DNA from: Arthrobacter sp. SLBN-112
Lineage (GTDB): Bacteria; Actinomycetota; Actinomycetes; Actinomycetales; Micrococcaceae
Direction: 5' to 3'
DNA length: 64,000 bases
Assembly: GCF_006715225.1 (NCBI RefSeq)
Contig: NZ_VFMU01000001.1
Location: forward strand, 3,286,001-3,350,000
Shown: in pieces, positions 36,352 to 45,125 of the stretch
Layout of the letters: each line of letters starts with the position of its first letter
Numbering within the stretch: the first letter of the stretch is position 1
Position numbers and translations under genes: made by a program
The notes under the pieces: generated by a model
Databases searched by the model: none
Seen by the model: only the letters and a program-made list of their open reading frames with translations
What the model was told of the DNA's origin: nothing

Positions 36352-37458
36352 GTGGCAGTTGATGGGTCCGGGCGCGTGCTGCAGCTAGGTTCTGTTTCTC
36401 TGCTGCATCCCGAGGAACAAACGCTGGAGGACATGTTCACGGGCTGGCGTAACCAGCAGCTCTCCCGGAACCTGCAGTTCGACACAATTGATAAGGGCAT
36501 CGGGTGTGTCCGCAGGTTCGTGGACCATGTGAACGAGTTCCCCTGGAACTGGGCTCCTGAGCATGTCGAGGAGTATTTCGGGGATCTGCGCTCGATCCAT
36601 CAGCTGAAGCACTCCACCATTCGTGGTTACCAGTCCACCCTTCGCCGTTTTTCGTCTTACGTGTCGAACCCGGACTATGGCTGGGACAGGGTCTGTGAGC
36701 AGCGCTTCGGGACGCACCCGTCCCAGGTCTTCTTTGACTGGAACACCGCTTCACACTCCCAGGAGTACGAAGGGCGCCCTGCCAAGCGGCCCTTCACCAA
36801 GGCCGAACTGCAGAAGCTGTTTGACTATGCTGACGACCAGGTCGAACTGATCGCAGCCTCGGGCAAAAAGGGCTGGAAGGCGGCCTACCGGGACGCCGTC
36901 ATGCTCAAGGTGACCTACTCGTACGGGCTCAGGTTCAACGAGCTCCGGCACCTGCAAACCGTTGACTTCGCGACCAACCCGCAGGCGCGCAGGTTCGGGA
37001 AAGCCGGTGTCTGCAAGGTCCGCTTTGGCAAGTCACGCAAGGGCTCCCCCCACAAACCCCGCAGCGTCCTGACGGTCTTCGATTGGACCGCCGGTGTCAT
37101 CGAGGATTGGCTCGCCAACGGGCGCGGCACGCTTGAAACCCTGGACCTGTTCCCCAGTGAACGCGGCGGCCTGATCTGCGAATCCACTCTGCTGCGCCGC
37201 CTCCGGCGATACCTCGCCGAGCTGGGAATGCCGATGGAGGGCCTGGACCTGCATTCCCTGCGCCGCTCCTATGCAACGCACCTGCTGGAGGACGGGTGGG
37301 ATCCTAGATTCGTGCAATATCAAATGGGCCACGAACATGCCTCCACCACCGGGATCTATCAGTTCGTCAGCGACGACTTCCGGAACTCCACCCTGCGGGC
37401 TGCCTTGGACCGCACCATGGACGAAGTCCTGGGCGTGCAGATGAGAGGCCAGTGGTGA
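36352..37458 (+). CDS. tyrosine recombinase/integrase, first gene of a recombinase trio
   Basis: The 368-residue site-specific recombinase has an N-terminal SAM-like core-binding domain (FVDHVNEFPWNWAPEHVEEY, IRGYQSTLRRFSSYV) and a C-terminal catalytic domain with all key residues: Arg194 (YGLRFNELR), His301 and Arg304 (LHSLRRSYATHLL), His327 (MGHEHAST) and the nucleophile Tyr336 (TTGIYQFV). The GTG at 36352 has GGGGGC 7 bp upstream; a TTG at 36328 is an alternative. The GTG of the next gene overlaps its TGA, so it heads an operon of three coupled genes. Confidence 0.88.
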   Translation: MAVDGSGRVLQLGSVSLLHPEEQTLEDMFTGWRNQQLSRNLQFDTIDKGIGCVRRFVDHVNEFPWNWAPEHVEEYFGDLRSIHQLKHSTIRGYQSTLRRFSSYVSNPDYGWDRVCEQRFGTHPSQVFFDWNTASHSQEYEGRPAKRPFTKAELQKLFDYADDQVELIAASGKKGWKAAYRDAVMLKVTYSYGLRFNELRHLQTVDFATNPQARRFGKAGVCKVRFGKSRKGSPHKPRSVLTVFDWTAGVIEDWLANGRGTLETLDLFPSERGGLICESTLLRRLRRYLAELGMPMEGLDLHSLRRSYATHLLEDGWDPRFVQYQMGHEHASTTGIYQFVSDDFRNSTLRAALDRTMDEVLGVQMRGQW

Positions 37459-37790
37459 GGCGCGAAGTCGAATACAAATGGCGTCTCTCCGAGCTCATGG
37501 CGGCAAGGGGTCTCCACAACACCACCGATCTCATCCCTTTACTGGCCGAGCGCGGCATCACCTTGTCCCGGCCACAGGTCTACCGGCTCGTCAACCAGAA
37601 ACCCGAACGCGTCGCACTGCAGGTCATCGCCGCGATCTGTGACATCTTCTCCTGCGGGCCCGAGGACCTCATCACCGTCACAGCAGCTGACGCCCGAGCG
37701 CGCAAAACAGGCACCAACGCCCCGAACGTCGTCGACCTGAACCGCACCGTCCGCCCGCGCCGGGCACGCATCATCGACGATGCCGACTGA
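37455..37790 (+). CDS. small HTH (XRE-like) protein, second gene of the recombinase trio
   Basis: The 111-residue protein has an N-terminal Cro/CI-type helix-turn-helix (WRLSELMAARGLHNTTDLIP, GITLSRPQVYRLVNQKPERV, LQVIAAICDIFSCGPEDLI), then a basic, Arg-rich C-terminal tail. It resembles YozG-like XRE regulators. The GTG start forms a GTGA overlap with the recombinase stop and its own end overlaps the next gene by 11 bp, so translation of all three is coupled. It could regulate the operon or act as a recombination directionality or accessory DNA-binding factor; sequence does not decide. Confidence 0.8.
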   Translation: MRREVEYKWRLSELMAARGLHNTTDLIPLLAERGITLSRPQVYRLVNQKPERVALQVIAAICDIFSCGPEDLITVTAADARARKTGTNAPNVVDLNRTVRPRRARIIDDAD

Positions 37791-39297
37791 CAAGCCCCAA
37801 GGCCTTAGCCCCCGTAACACCAGCCGCGGCCGGCCACGCACCACCGGGACCGCCACCTGCGCACGCTGCGGCCGCAACGCCGGCCGAACCCGGGCCACCT
37901 GGCCCGAAGGACGAATCTGTGGCCCCTGTTTCACCGCCGCGACCCGAACCCACGGGACGTGCCCGGACTGCGGCCAGCATCGGCTGCTACCCGGACCGCC
38001 GGACATGAGCGGAGGGCCCCGGTGCGCACCCTGCGCCGGAATCCTCCACGACTTCCACTGCACCCGCTGCAACGGTGAAGGTGAGTTCTACCGGCGCGGC
38101 ATCTGCGCCCGCTGCGCCCTCCGGGAAGACCTCAACCGGCTACTGCTGACAGACTCTTCCGACCCAGAAGCAGCCAGCAGAATCGTCGATGTCCTCTGCA
38201 AGGCAGACCGGCCCGAAAGCATCATCACCTGGAAGCGCTCCCCCAAAGTCCAAGCCCTCCTCGCCGCTCTATCCCGTGGCGAGACGCCGCTGACGCACGA
38301 AGGACTCGATGCCGCGGCTGAATCAGCGAACCGCGAAGCCAATCACCTGCGCGCTCTGTTCATACATCACAACCTCCTCCCCCACCAAGACCCGTATCTG
38401 GCCCGGTTCGAGACCTGGATCGACGACAAGCTCCGCGACTTGCCCGAGGAAATCGCCAAACCCGTCGCACAATTCGCCACCTGGCACCACCTCCGGCGCA
38501 TACGGTCCATCACAACACCCGAGAAGAGCGCTCAAGCCCCGGTGCACTCGGCGAAACAGGAGATTACCGAAACCATCAAGTTCCTGGACTGGCTCTGGGA
38601 CACCCACCAAGGGACAGCGGCGAGCTGCACCCAACAAGACATCGAAACTTGGCTTGCCACCGGCCCCACGACCAGAAAAGCCATCCGCACCTTCATCGTC
38701 TTCATCAAGAACACCGGGACTAACCACCGCGTCGAAATGGGCCACTACACGGCCAAAAGCCGCCCCGCGATCACCCAGGAACAGCGCGTGGCCTGGCTGC
38801 GGGAACTGCTCACCGGCACCAACGAATCCCTGCCCTACCGAATCGCCGGGATTCTGCTCCTTCTCTACGCCCAACCGCTCGTGCGGGTAGCGAAACTCCG
38901 GGCCGACGCAATCGAACCCAACGAAACCACCGGCAACGTCAGGATCACCTTCGGCATGCACCCGGTGCCTGTTCCTCAGCCCTTCACCGACTTGCTACGG
39001 GAACACCTTCAAAATCGTCCGAACCTGAGGACAGGATCAGACACCCAAAGCCCCTGGCTCTTCCCCGGAACCCGCGCCGGGCAGCCCCTTCACCCGAACA
39101 CGATCATGGACAGACTCCGCAGCCTGGGCATCGACTTGCGCGGCGCACGAAACAGCGCCTTCGACGAACACCTATTAGTCTCGCCACCGCCAATCGTCGC
39201 CGACGCACTCGGATACAGCCACCAAATCGCATTCCTCCACGCCGACGCAGCAGGCGACGCCTGGTCCCGCTATGTAAACCTGCGAAGTGGACTTTGA
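37780..39297 (+). CDS. zinc-ribbon protein with degenerate tyrosine-recombinase domain, third gene of the trio
   Basis: The 505-residue protein starts with six CxxC pairs (Cys27/30, 47/50, 61/64, 82/85, 94/97, 109/112), enough for three zinc ribbons. Residues about 270-500 follow the layout of a tyrosine recombinase: a SAM-like helical domain, ILLLLYAQPLVRVAKLRADA in place of the Arg-box, LRGARNSAF where active enzymes have LHxLR, LGYSHQ for LGHSS and WSRYVNL at the Tyr site. The His residues are replaced, so catalysis is doubtful. It overlaps the HTH gene by 11 bp. Likely a DNA-targeting or structural partner of the intact recombinase. Confidence 0.7.
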   Translation: MPTDKPQGLSPRNTSRGRPRTTGTATCARCGRNAGRTRATWPEGRICGPCFTAATRTHGTCPDCGQHRLLPGPPDMSGGPRCAPCAGILHDFHCTRCNGEGEFYRRGICARCALREDLNRLLLTDSSDPEAASRIVDVLCKADRPESIITWKRSPKVQALLAALSRGETPLTHEGLDAAAESANREANHLRALFIHHNLLPHQDPYLARFETWIDDKLRDLPEEIAKPVAQFATWHHLRRIRSITTPEKSAQAPVHSAKQEITETIKFLDWLWDTHQGTAASCTQQDIETWLATGPTTRKAIRTFIVFIKNTGTNHRVEMGHYTAKSRPAITQEQRVAWLRELLTGTNESLPYRIAGILLLLYAQPLVRVAKLRADAIEPNETTGNVRITFGMHPVPVPQPFTDLLREHLQNRPNLRTGSDTQSPWLFPGTRAGQPLHPNTIMDRLRSLGIDLRGARNSAFDEHLLVSPPPIVADALGYSHQIAFLHADAAGDAWSRYVNLRSGL

Positions 39298-39399
39298 CGG
39301 CGGCATGCTCCTATGAACCTGGTAACTCGGAGCTCGCCAGGGAAGTAGGCGGTACTCTCATTTCATCTCAGCCGCTTATTGGAAAGCCTGTGAGGAAAC

Positions 39400-39531
39400 A
39401 TGCACGCGAGAATGGCCAATCAAACGGGCGACCTTTTTGACCCGCTGACAATCATCATCATTGCCGCAGTCGGCATGGCGATAGTCATCAGCGCAGGAAT
39501 TGTTTGGTTCATCCGCTCTCGTCGGAAATAG
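39400..39531 (+). CDS. 43-aa single-pass membrane peptide
   Basis: A short frame of 43 residues starts at an ATG preceded by GTGAGGAAAC. It has a hydrophilic N-terminus (MHARMANQTGDLFDPLT), one transmembrane stretch (IIIIAAVGMAIVISAGIVWF) and a basic end (IRSRRK), giving an N-out or positive-inside topology. A GC-rich imperfect hairpin follows at about 39539-39561. The architecture is convincing for a real micro-protein, but the family is not recognised. Confidence 0.55.
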   Translation: MHARMANQTGDLFDPLTIIIIAAVGMAIVISAGIVWFIRSRRK

Positions 39532-39579
39532 GCACCCAACCCGGGCCGGCCAGCCCGGTTTCTGCTGCCAAGGCAGGGT

Positions 39580-39810
39580 CTAAGTGTTTGCTGTGAGGAG
39601 GGAGAAAAGGATCGTCACTGCACCAATGACAACGAAGACAACTCCACCAATCAGATAAAGGGCCGGTCGGATCACCGTAGCGGTGGACTCTCCAAGCTCA
39701 CCGAAACGCCGGAAGTATGCGGCGGCCCAGTGCGCCATTCGTTCACGCTTCCATATGGAAAGCGAACCGACAAACAGTAGAACGAGCCCCATGCTCACAG
39801 AGGTGGTCAT
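39580..39810 (-). CDS. small two-pass membrane protein
   Basis: The 76-residue product has two hydrophobic helices (SMGLVLLFVGSLSIW and ALYLIGGVVFVVIGAVTILFSLL) separated by a charged loop (KRERMAHWAAAYFRRFGELGE). A GTGGGAG ribosome binding site lies about 7 bp before the ATG. It is convergent with the 43-residue peptide gene. No family is recognised, and the surrounding region is accessory DNA, so it may be strain-specific. Confidence 0.6.
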   Translation of the reverse strand: MTTSVSMGLVLLFVGSLSIWKRERMAHWAAAYFRRFGELGESTATVIRPALYLIGGVVFVVIGAVTILFSLLTANT

Positions 39811-39987
39811 GGATCAATCTCCCACGAGGCTTAGGTGGCTTCAAGGGCCGAGAACAACTAACGCTGCGTACGCACCCTTACAGTCGTCGTTGACTGCCAC
39901 GCCGCAGGATCGGATTAGATCCAGTCGGCAGCCCACGGCCGGTAATACGCCCACATGCAATCCGCAGGGATGCCAGTAGAACAATGG

Positions 39988-40158
39988 TTATTGCACCTGA
40001 GGCACGATCATCCCTCCTCCACCCAGCACCCGCGAGGCCAGCAAGCCCGAAGGTTTCTTTGCCGCCCGCCGAACTCTAGAGAGCCAGTCAGCATCCCGCA
40101 GCTCGAGTGAAGCAGGGTCAATAACAACTTGATGCAGCGGTGTGCACGTACGATGCCT
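39988..40158 (-). pseudogene. possible 5'-truncated gene remnant
   Basis: A minus-strand frame of about 57 codons between stops reads coherently (HQVVIDPASLELRDADWLSR, then VRRAAKKPSGLLASRVLGGG) and ends at TAA, but has no usable start codon and is cut off upstream by a TGA. It looks like the end of a former gene. The remainder of 39811-40219 holds nothing else I can support. Confidence 0.3.
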
Positions 40159-40219
40159 TCAGCACTGGCGGCGGTTGGCCTGGGGATCAGTGCCCGCACT
40201 AATGGGTTAGGGGGAACCA

Positions 40220-40669
40220 GTGAAACGTATTGTCGGAATTGCCCTGGCCACGGCCTTTGTCCTCGGTGCCGTCGCATTCTTCCTCGTCCAGTCTGCGGAC
40301 GAAAGGGCAACGACGGATATGGTTGCCCGCGCTGGACGATTCGCCATCCCGGCTGACTGGAAGCTTGCCCAGGAGATCGTTCGCTCGGAGCACTTCCTGT
40401 GCATCAGCACGAACCCGTGCCCCAGCCTCTACCGGGAATGGGACACAGGGAAAGAGCTGACCGCAAACGACGTCACAGCCATCGTGTCGGGAGTCGGCTT
40501 CGAGATGAAGACCGACCGTCCTTGCCAGCGGCAATCGAACGCCATCGGCGTCACTACCATCTGCCACTCTTCCGGCACTGACGGCGACTACAACTACATG
40601 CTCAACGTCGCCAGCCCTGACCCGAATGAACCTCAGAGCGTCACCCTCATTGTCAGACCTGTCCACTGA
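40220..40669 (+). CDS. membrane-anchored or secreted hypothetical protein
   Basis: The 149-residue protein begins with a hydrophobic N-terminus (VGIALATAFVLGAVAFFLVQ) that may act as signal anchor, followed by an extracytoplasmic domain with four Cys residues that could pair into disulfides (HFLCISTNPCPSLY, RPCQRQSNAIGVTTICHSS). A GTTAGGGGGA site precedes the GTG start. It is flanked by other small accessory genes. Similar short exported proteins are common in Arthrobacter, but I recognise no named family. Confidence 0.65.
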   Translation: MKRIVGIALATAFVLGAVAFFLVQSADERATTDMVARAGRFAIPADWKLAQEIVRSEHFLCISTNPCPSLYREWDTGKELTANDVTAIVSGVGFEMKTDRPCQRQSNAIGVTTICHSSGTDGDYNYMLNVASPDPNEPQSVTLIVRPVH

Positions 40670-40738
40670 TCCCTGGAAATCGTGAGGATTTCCTTGAGCC
40701 GCGGAACAAGGCGGCAATTCCGTTCAGTGACCGTGGGA

Positions 40739-40888
40739 CTAGTGACGCCGCTGCATCGAGGCCCCGACCACGGCACCGATGCCAAGTCCCAGCGCGAGGC
40801 CCCAAAACGGCGTATGGAACAGTGCCAGCCCCAGGCTGATCCCCAAGGCAGCACCAAGCAGGCTGCAAATCCACAAGGCCTTGTTCAC
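40739..40888 (-). CDS. 49-aa two-helix glycine-rich membrane protein
   Basis: A short minus-strand frame starts at a GTG preceded by TTGGAGG at the right spacing. The 49 residues form two closely packed hydrophobic helices rich in Gly and Ala (ALWICSLLGAALGISLGLAL and FWGLALGLGIGAVVGASMQ) with a short basic end (QRRH). Small-residue repeats of this kind pack membrane helices tightly. The ribosome binding site and clean hydrophobicity pattern favour a real gene; the function is unknown. Confidence 0.6.
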   Translation of the reverse strand: MNKALWICSLLGAALGISLGLALFHTPFWGLALGLGIGAVVGASMQRRH

Positions 40889-41158
40889 TGTGCCTCCAAT
40901 ATGGCTGGGCTGACCCGGCTTCCTGCTGCGACCCTACTGCATACCTATCCCCTGGGGCCTGAAAATGGGGAGCCGGCCCTGCAAGTTGGGTAGCTCCCAC
41001 CCATGGCGCCATCCGCAGGGCGATCTAGCCTTTTGGACATGTCGGCAGGCCGTACAGGTCTGCTGCGGGCACGCAATGGAAGGCTTCCTATGGCTCCCTT
41101 CCATGTTCAAGCAGTCGGCGGCGGCGCCCGGTTTTCCTGATTCTTCCTAGGACGCCCC

Positions 41159-41422
41159 ATGCTTGAATTCCCCCGACGCCAGGCCTGCATGCCTTGCCCC
41201 GCCATTTGCGGCGGATGCCGCACTGAAATGCACAAGGAGGCGCTTCGGCAAGCCCCCGGAATACCTGTGGTCCTGCTGCGACCGGCAGCTGTCAAAGTTC
41301 GGGCCATCCACGCCACAGCCCTCGCTTATACAGTGACCCACGTCCTCGTTGAGTGGGACGGAAGCACGGGCTACCACCTCGGCTGGGAAGCCGGCTGGCT
41401 TATCCGCAGGTGCCCTCAATGA
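41159..41422 (+). CDS. hypothetical 87-aa protein, possibly degraded at its N-terminus
   Basis: The frame encodes 87 residues. The second half (VKVRAIHATALAYTVTHVLV, then EWDGSTGYHLGWEAGWLIRR) alternates like real beta-strand protein and has coding-like third-position GC, while the first 30 residues are Cys/Pro-rich and unconvincing. There is only a weak GGA upstream of the ATG. It may be a small soluble protein with a later start or the end of a larger decayed gene. No family is recognised. Confidence 0.35.
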   Translation: MLEFPRRQACMPCPAICGGCRTEMHKEALRQAPGIPVVLLRPAAVKVRAIHATALAYTVTHVLVEWDGSTGYHLGWEAGWLIRRCPQ

Positions 41423-41647
41423 ACACCGGCCAGGGGCTACCTATCAGCCCTTCAACCTTGGGGGCTGCCCGGGCGGGGCCCGAAACCGGCTTAGGTAAGT
41501 ACCACCCAAAACTGCAATCAGGTACGTCCTACGCGTGTTCGCCCTGAAGGCGCAAACCTATCGTCGTGGGCAGGACGGCAGCTGCTTCCCAGGCGAGGGT
41601 TCCTCCCCCGCATAAATGTTCTCCAGGTTTTCCACCCAGGGGCCTCC
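41423..41647. other. intergenic leader of the deacetylase-synthase gene
   Basis: No coding frame is supported. The stretch has several short GC-rich inverted repeats but no riboswitch or terminator that I can name. The promoter of the downstream polysaccharide gene presumably lies here. Confidence 0.4.
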
Positions 41648-43975
41648 ATGACGAACGTCTCCTCCTTTTTTCCCGACGTCCAGCCACCCGTGTTTTTCGA
41701 TGCCAGCGGAAAGCGCTGGTATCGAATCCTGAACGTACTCCTGGCCGCAGCGCTGTCCGTTGTTCTGGCACTGTGCGCTGTACTGCCCGGCGCCACCGCT
41801 CCCCTGCGGCAGGGCCAGCTGAATCAGTCTCCCGACTACCCCCGCCGGCTGCTTGCCCAGCAGTATCTGAAGAACATTCCAAAGGTCGGCTACGAGCAGG
41901 GCAACGAAATCTTCCATCGCATCGCGCTTGTGGAGCGGCGTGATGGCGCCACCCTGCTGACGGACCCCTTCAGTAACGAAGTCTGGCGTGAGGCGACGCC
42001 GAAGGAAGCTAAAGCCATTGGCAAAAGGCCCTACGCTGTGGAAGCTTACGGACTTCCCCCGGACCACACGCTGATGCTGACCTTCGATGACGGACCGGAC
42101 CCGCGCTATACCCCGGAGATCCTGGACCTCCTGTCGCGCGAAGGCGTTCCGGCAACCTTCTTCGCCATAGGTGACAACGTCGTCGAAAATCCCGAGATCT
42201 TTCGTCGGATAGCGCGGGAGGGCCACATGGTAGGCAACCACACCATGAGCCACATCGACTTCTGGGCGCATGACGATGCGTACAACAGGCAAGAGATTAT
42301 TGGTGAGGACCGGGTGCTCCGGGCGGCGGACAATTACGCTTCGAGACTGTTCAGAATCCCCACAGGCAATCCGGAGAACAACACTCTTGCCCTGCTCCAG
42401 GCGCAGCAGCTGGGGTACCTGCACGTCAACATGGATCTGGACACCCGGGACTGGGAGTATGAGCCAGGGACCTCCGTCCCGGTTCCTGACCTCGACGGTC
42501 TCGGGCACGTCATGCTGGTCCACGACGGTGGTGGGGACAGGACGGCCACAATTGAGATGCTGAAGGAATTCATTCCCAAAGCCAAAGCCCAGGGGTATCG
42601 CTTCAGCACCCTGGAACCCATGCTGCCAGACGGGTTCGTCCCGCAACGCACCGCTGATGCCGGCCTGCCGGACAATCTCACCTTCGGAGCACTTACCGCC
42701 TATTTGGTAACGCCCAGTGTGGTGATGAACTGGCTGTTCTGGTTTGGCATCGGATCGTTGACCGTCCTGACTTTCCTGTTCGTTGTCCTCGCCCTGGCCA
42801 ACAATGCCCGGCAGAAGAGGAGGAAATGGGACCCGCCTGACAGCAGGGACTGGCCCTTTGTCAGCGTGGTCCTCCCGGTCTACAACGAGGAACCGGTGGT
42901 TGCCAAGACACTCGACGCCCTGAAAGCCAGTGATTACCCGCACTTTGAAGTGGTGGCAGTCAATGATGGTTCCACGGACGCCACCCTTGACGTCCTCAGG
43001 AACTACGCCGCCGGCTGGCCACAGCTTAAAGTCCACACCCAGCCCAACAGCGGCAAGCCGGCGGCAAGCAACAACGGCATAGCGCAGTCGCGTGGGGAGA
43101 TCGTCGTGACTTTGGACGGCGACACCTTGTTCGAAGCCCAGACCATCCGCATGCTGGCGCGCCACTTTGTGGCACCCTCCGGAGCCAAGGAAGTCGGCGC
43201 CGTCGCAGGACACGTGAAAGTGGGCAACCGGCGCAATCTCGTTGCCCGTTGGCAAAGCCTGGAGTATCTGTCCGGCATCTGCGTCACCCGGATGGCAGAG
43301 GGCCTCATGGGAGCGATCTCGATAGTTCCGGGTGCCTGCGCGGCGTGGCGCAGGGATGCACTGGTGAAAGCCGGCGGATACTCCGATGCAACACTTGCCG
43401 AAGACGCGGACCTGACGCTGTCCCTCCAACAGTTGGGGTACAGCATCGTCCAGGAAAACCGGGCGGTGGCATGGACCGAGGCGCCGCTCACGCTGTCAGG
43501 ATTGTTTAAGCAGCGACTGAGGTGGACCTACGGCAACATCCAGACGCTCTATAAACACCGGTCCATGTTGCTTAACCCGAAGTTCGGCGCATTGGGCATG
43601 CTGACCATGCCCTACGCACTGGTCTCCGTGGTGGTCCCGCTGATCTTCATGCCATTGGCAGCGGCGGTGGCCGTACTTAGCCTCAGCCGTGGTGAATGGC
43701 AGGCCATCGCCTTGTTTTCCGCCTTCGTGACGGCAACCCACACGGTGGTCTCCCTCGTGGCGGTGGTCATGGTGCGCGAGAGTCCATGGCATCTGCTGAT
43801 CGTGCCAATCTACCGGCTCATCTATGAACCGCTTCGTGCGTATGTCGTATTTGGCGCGGCCATTCGGGCATTGAGGGGATCCGCCGTCGGCTGGTACAAA
43901 CCCCAGCGAACCAACAGCGCCGAACTGCCACCTTCCGCCGTCGACCACCACCCCCTCTCCCCCACCGCCCCGTGA
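41648..43975 (+). CDS. bifunctional polysaccharide deacetylase (NodB) - family 2 glycosyltransferase
   Basis: The 775-residue membrane protein fuses two enzymes. After one transmembrane helix (about 27-48), an extracytoplasmic NodB domain carries the metal-binding TFDDGPD (Asp147, Asp148) and HTMSH (His198, His202). Another helix near 360-385 leads to a cytoplasmic GT2 domain with VAVNDGSTD, TLDGDTLF, LAEDADLTL and the QxxRW motif in KQRLRW, then several helices. This matches processive synthases of chitin, NodC or hyaluronan type. Likely role: making and partly deacetylating a GlcNAc-containing polymer during export. A GH18-like gene follows after 10 bp. Confidence 0.9.
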   Translation: MTNVSSFFPDVQPPVFFDASGKRWYRILNVLLAAALSVVLALCAVLPGATAPLRQGQLNQSPDYPRRLLAQQYLKNIPKVGYEQGNEIFHRIALVERRDGATLLTDPFSNEVWREATPKEAKAIGKRPYAVEAYGLPPDHTLMLTFDDGPDPRYTPEILDLLSREGVPATFFAIGDNVVENPEIFRRIAREGHMVGNHTMSHIDFWAHDDAYNRQEIIGEDRVLRAADNYASRLFRIPTGNPENNTLALLQAQQLGYLHVNMDLDTRDWEYEPGTSVPVPDLDGLGHVMLVHDGGGDRTATIEMLKEFIPKAKAQGYRFSTLEPMLPDGFVPQRTADAGLPDNLTFGALTAYLVTPSVVMNWLFWFGIGSLTVLTFLFVVLALANNARQKRRKWDPPDSRDWPFVSVVLPVYNEEPVVAKTLDALKASDYPHFEVVAVNDGSTDATLDVLRNYAAGWPQLKVHTQPNSGKPAASNNGIAQSRGEIVVTLDGDTLFEAQTIRMLARHFVAPSGAKEVGAVAGHVKVGNRRNLVARWQSLEYLSGICVTRMAEGLMGAISIVPGACAAWRRDALVKAGGYSDATLAEDADLTLSLQQLGYSIVQENRAVAWTEAPLTLSGLFKQRLRWTYGNIQTLYKHRSMLLNPKFGALGMLTMPYALVSVVVPLIFMPLAAAVAVLSLSRGEWQAIALFSAFVTATHTVVSLVAVVMVRESPWHLLIVPIYRLIYEPLRAYVVFGAAIRALRGSAVGWYKPQRTNSAELPPSAVDHHPLSPTAP

Positions 43976-43985
43976 CCCTCCGGCC

Positions 43986-45060
43986 GTGAAAACTTTCCTG
44001 CCTTTAAAATGCTGGCATCCCGTCCTTCTCCTGGCCGTCTTCACCCTTGGCAGCTGCAGCATTGCCGGGACGGACGGCCAGCGTGCCGAAGCTGGAACAA
44101 CGCCGGACCAACCCACGGCGGGATGGTTCGGGGGCTACTTTGACGTCACCCTCCCCCCACGGCCGGAACTGCGATATGCGGCCTCCGGCAAGGCCACCAT
44201 GGTGCTCGCCTTCATTACAGCCGATCCAGACGAACCATGCGCCCCTTCCTGGGGCGGAACATTACAGCCTTGAGGAGGCCGGCAATAAGTTGCATCTCGA
44301 CGCGCAGATACGGCAGTTCCGGGCGGACGGCAACGACGTTGCCGTCTCATTCGGCGGCCAACGGGGCCAGGACTTGTCAATAGCCTGCCACGATGCAGCA
44401 GCGCTTGCGGACGCCTACGGGACTGTCATCAGCCGGTATGGGCTGGACGTGCTCGACCTGGATGTTGAAGGATCCTCGGCTGAACCTTCCGCCATGCGGT
44501 TGCGGGCAGAGGCGGTTTCCCGGCTACAGGCAGGACGTCCGGACGGACAGCCCCTGCAGGTCTGGCTGACGCTGCCTGTCACAAGGAGCGGCCTGGACAG
44601 CGACGGGAAGAACAGTGTGGAGGCGATGCTTGCCGCCGGAGTCGACGTGGCAGGGATCAACATCATGACCATGAACTTCGGGCCGCTCGAGAACGGAGTG
44701 AGCATGCTGGCCGCATCCCGGCAGGCAGCTGAGGCCACCCATCAGACGCTGCAACAGTTGTACTCGCAGGCAGGTATGCCGGCAGATTCCGCACAGACAT
44801 GGAGGAGAATCGGACTCACTCCCATGATTGGAGACAATGATGTCCGCGGCAACACGTTCACGCTTGACGACGCCGCCGGGCTAAACAGCTTCGCCGTCGA
44901 ACACGGAGTAGGCCGCCTCTCCCTGTGGTCGATTAACCGGGACACCGGCTGCACCATTCAGGAGGAGTGGCAACGCCCCTCCAGCCACTGCAGCGGTATT
45001 GACCAGGACACCGGCGACTTTGCCAATGAACTCAGCCGCGGCTTCACGGACAGCAGTTGA
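43986..45060 (+). pseudogene. GH18 chitinase-like lipoprotein gene with one frameshift
   Basis: The first frame (GTG 43986) gives a lipoprotein signal (LLLAVFTLGSCSIAG) and the start of a GH18 barrel (GGYFDVTLPP, MVLAFITADPDEPCAPSWGG), then stops at 44273. The rest of the domain continues in another frame from HYSLEEAGNKLHLDA to 45060. Removing one A at 44258-44259 restores one continuous protein of about 357 residues. The catalytic DxxDxDxE signature (DVLDLDVE) is intact. Either a recent indel or a sequencing error. It may trim or bind the polymer made by the upstream synthase. Confidence 0.75.
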
Positions 45061-45125
45061 CCATGGTGCGATGGGAGACTTTTAATCTTTCCAGTCAGAT
45101 TGCCGGCAAAACCGGGAGGCGGCGA

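Noticed and set aside
40008..40310. 100-codon minus-strand frame
   Set aside because: Composition is not protein-like (Arg/Cys/Trp-rich) and it overlaps a better plus-strand gene and a different-frame remnant.
41423..41647. riboswitch upstream of the polysaccharide synthase
   Set aside because: No conserved riboswitch core could be recognised; only short GC-rich inverted repeats are present.
41558..43429. 623-codon open frame antisense to the deacetylase-synthase gene
   Set aside because: It is a GC-rich shadow of the real gene; its product has no domain pattern, while the sense frame has complete NodB and GT2 motifs.
43986..45060. programmed frameshift in the GH18-like gene
   Set aside because: No slippery heptamer or stimulating hairpin is evident at the junction, so an indel is the simpler explanation.
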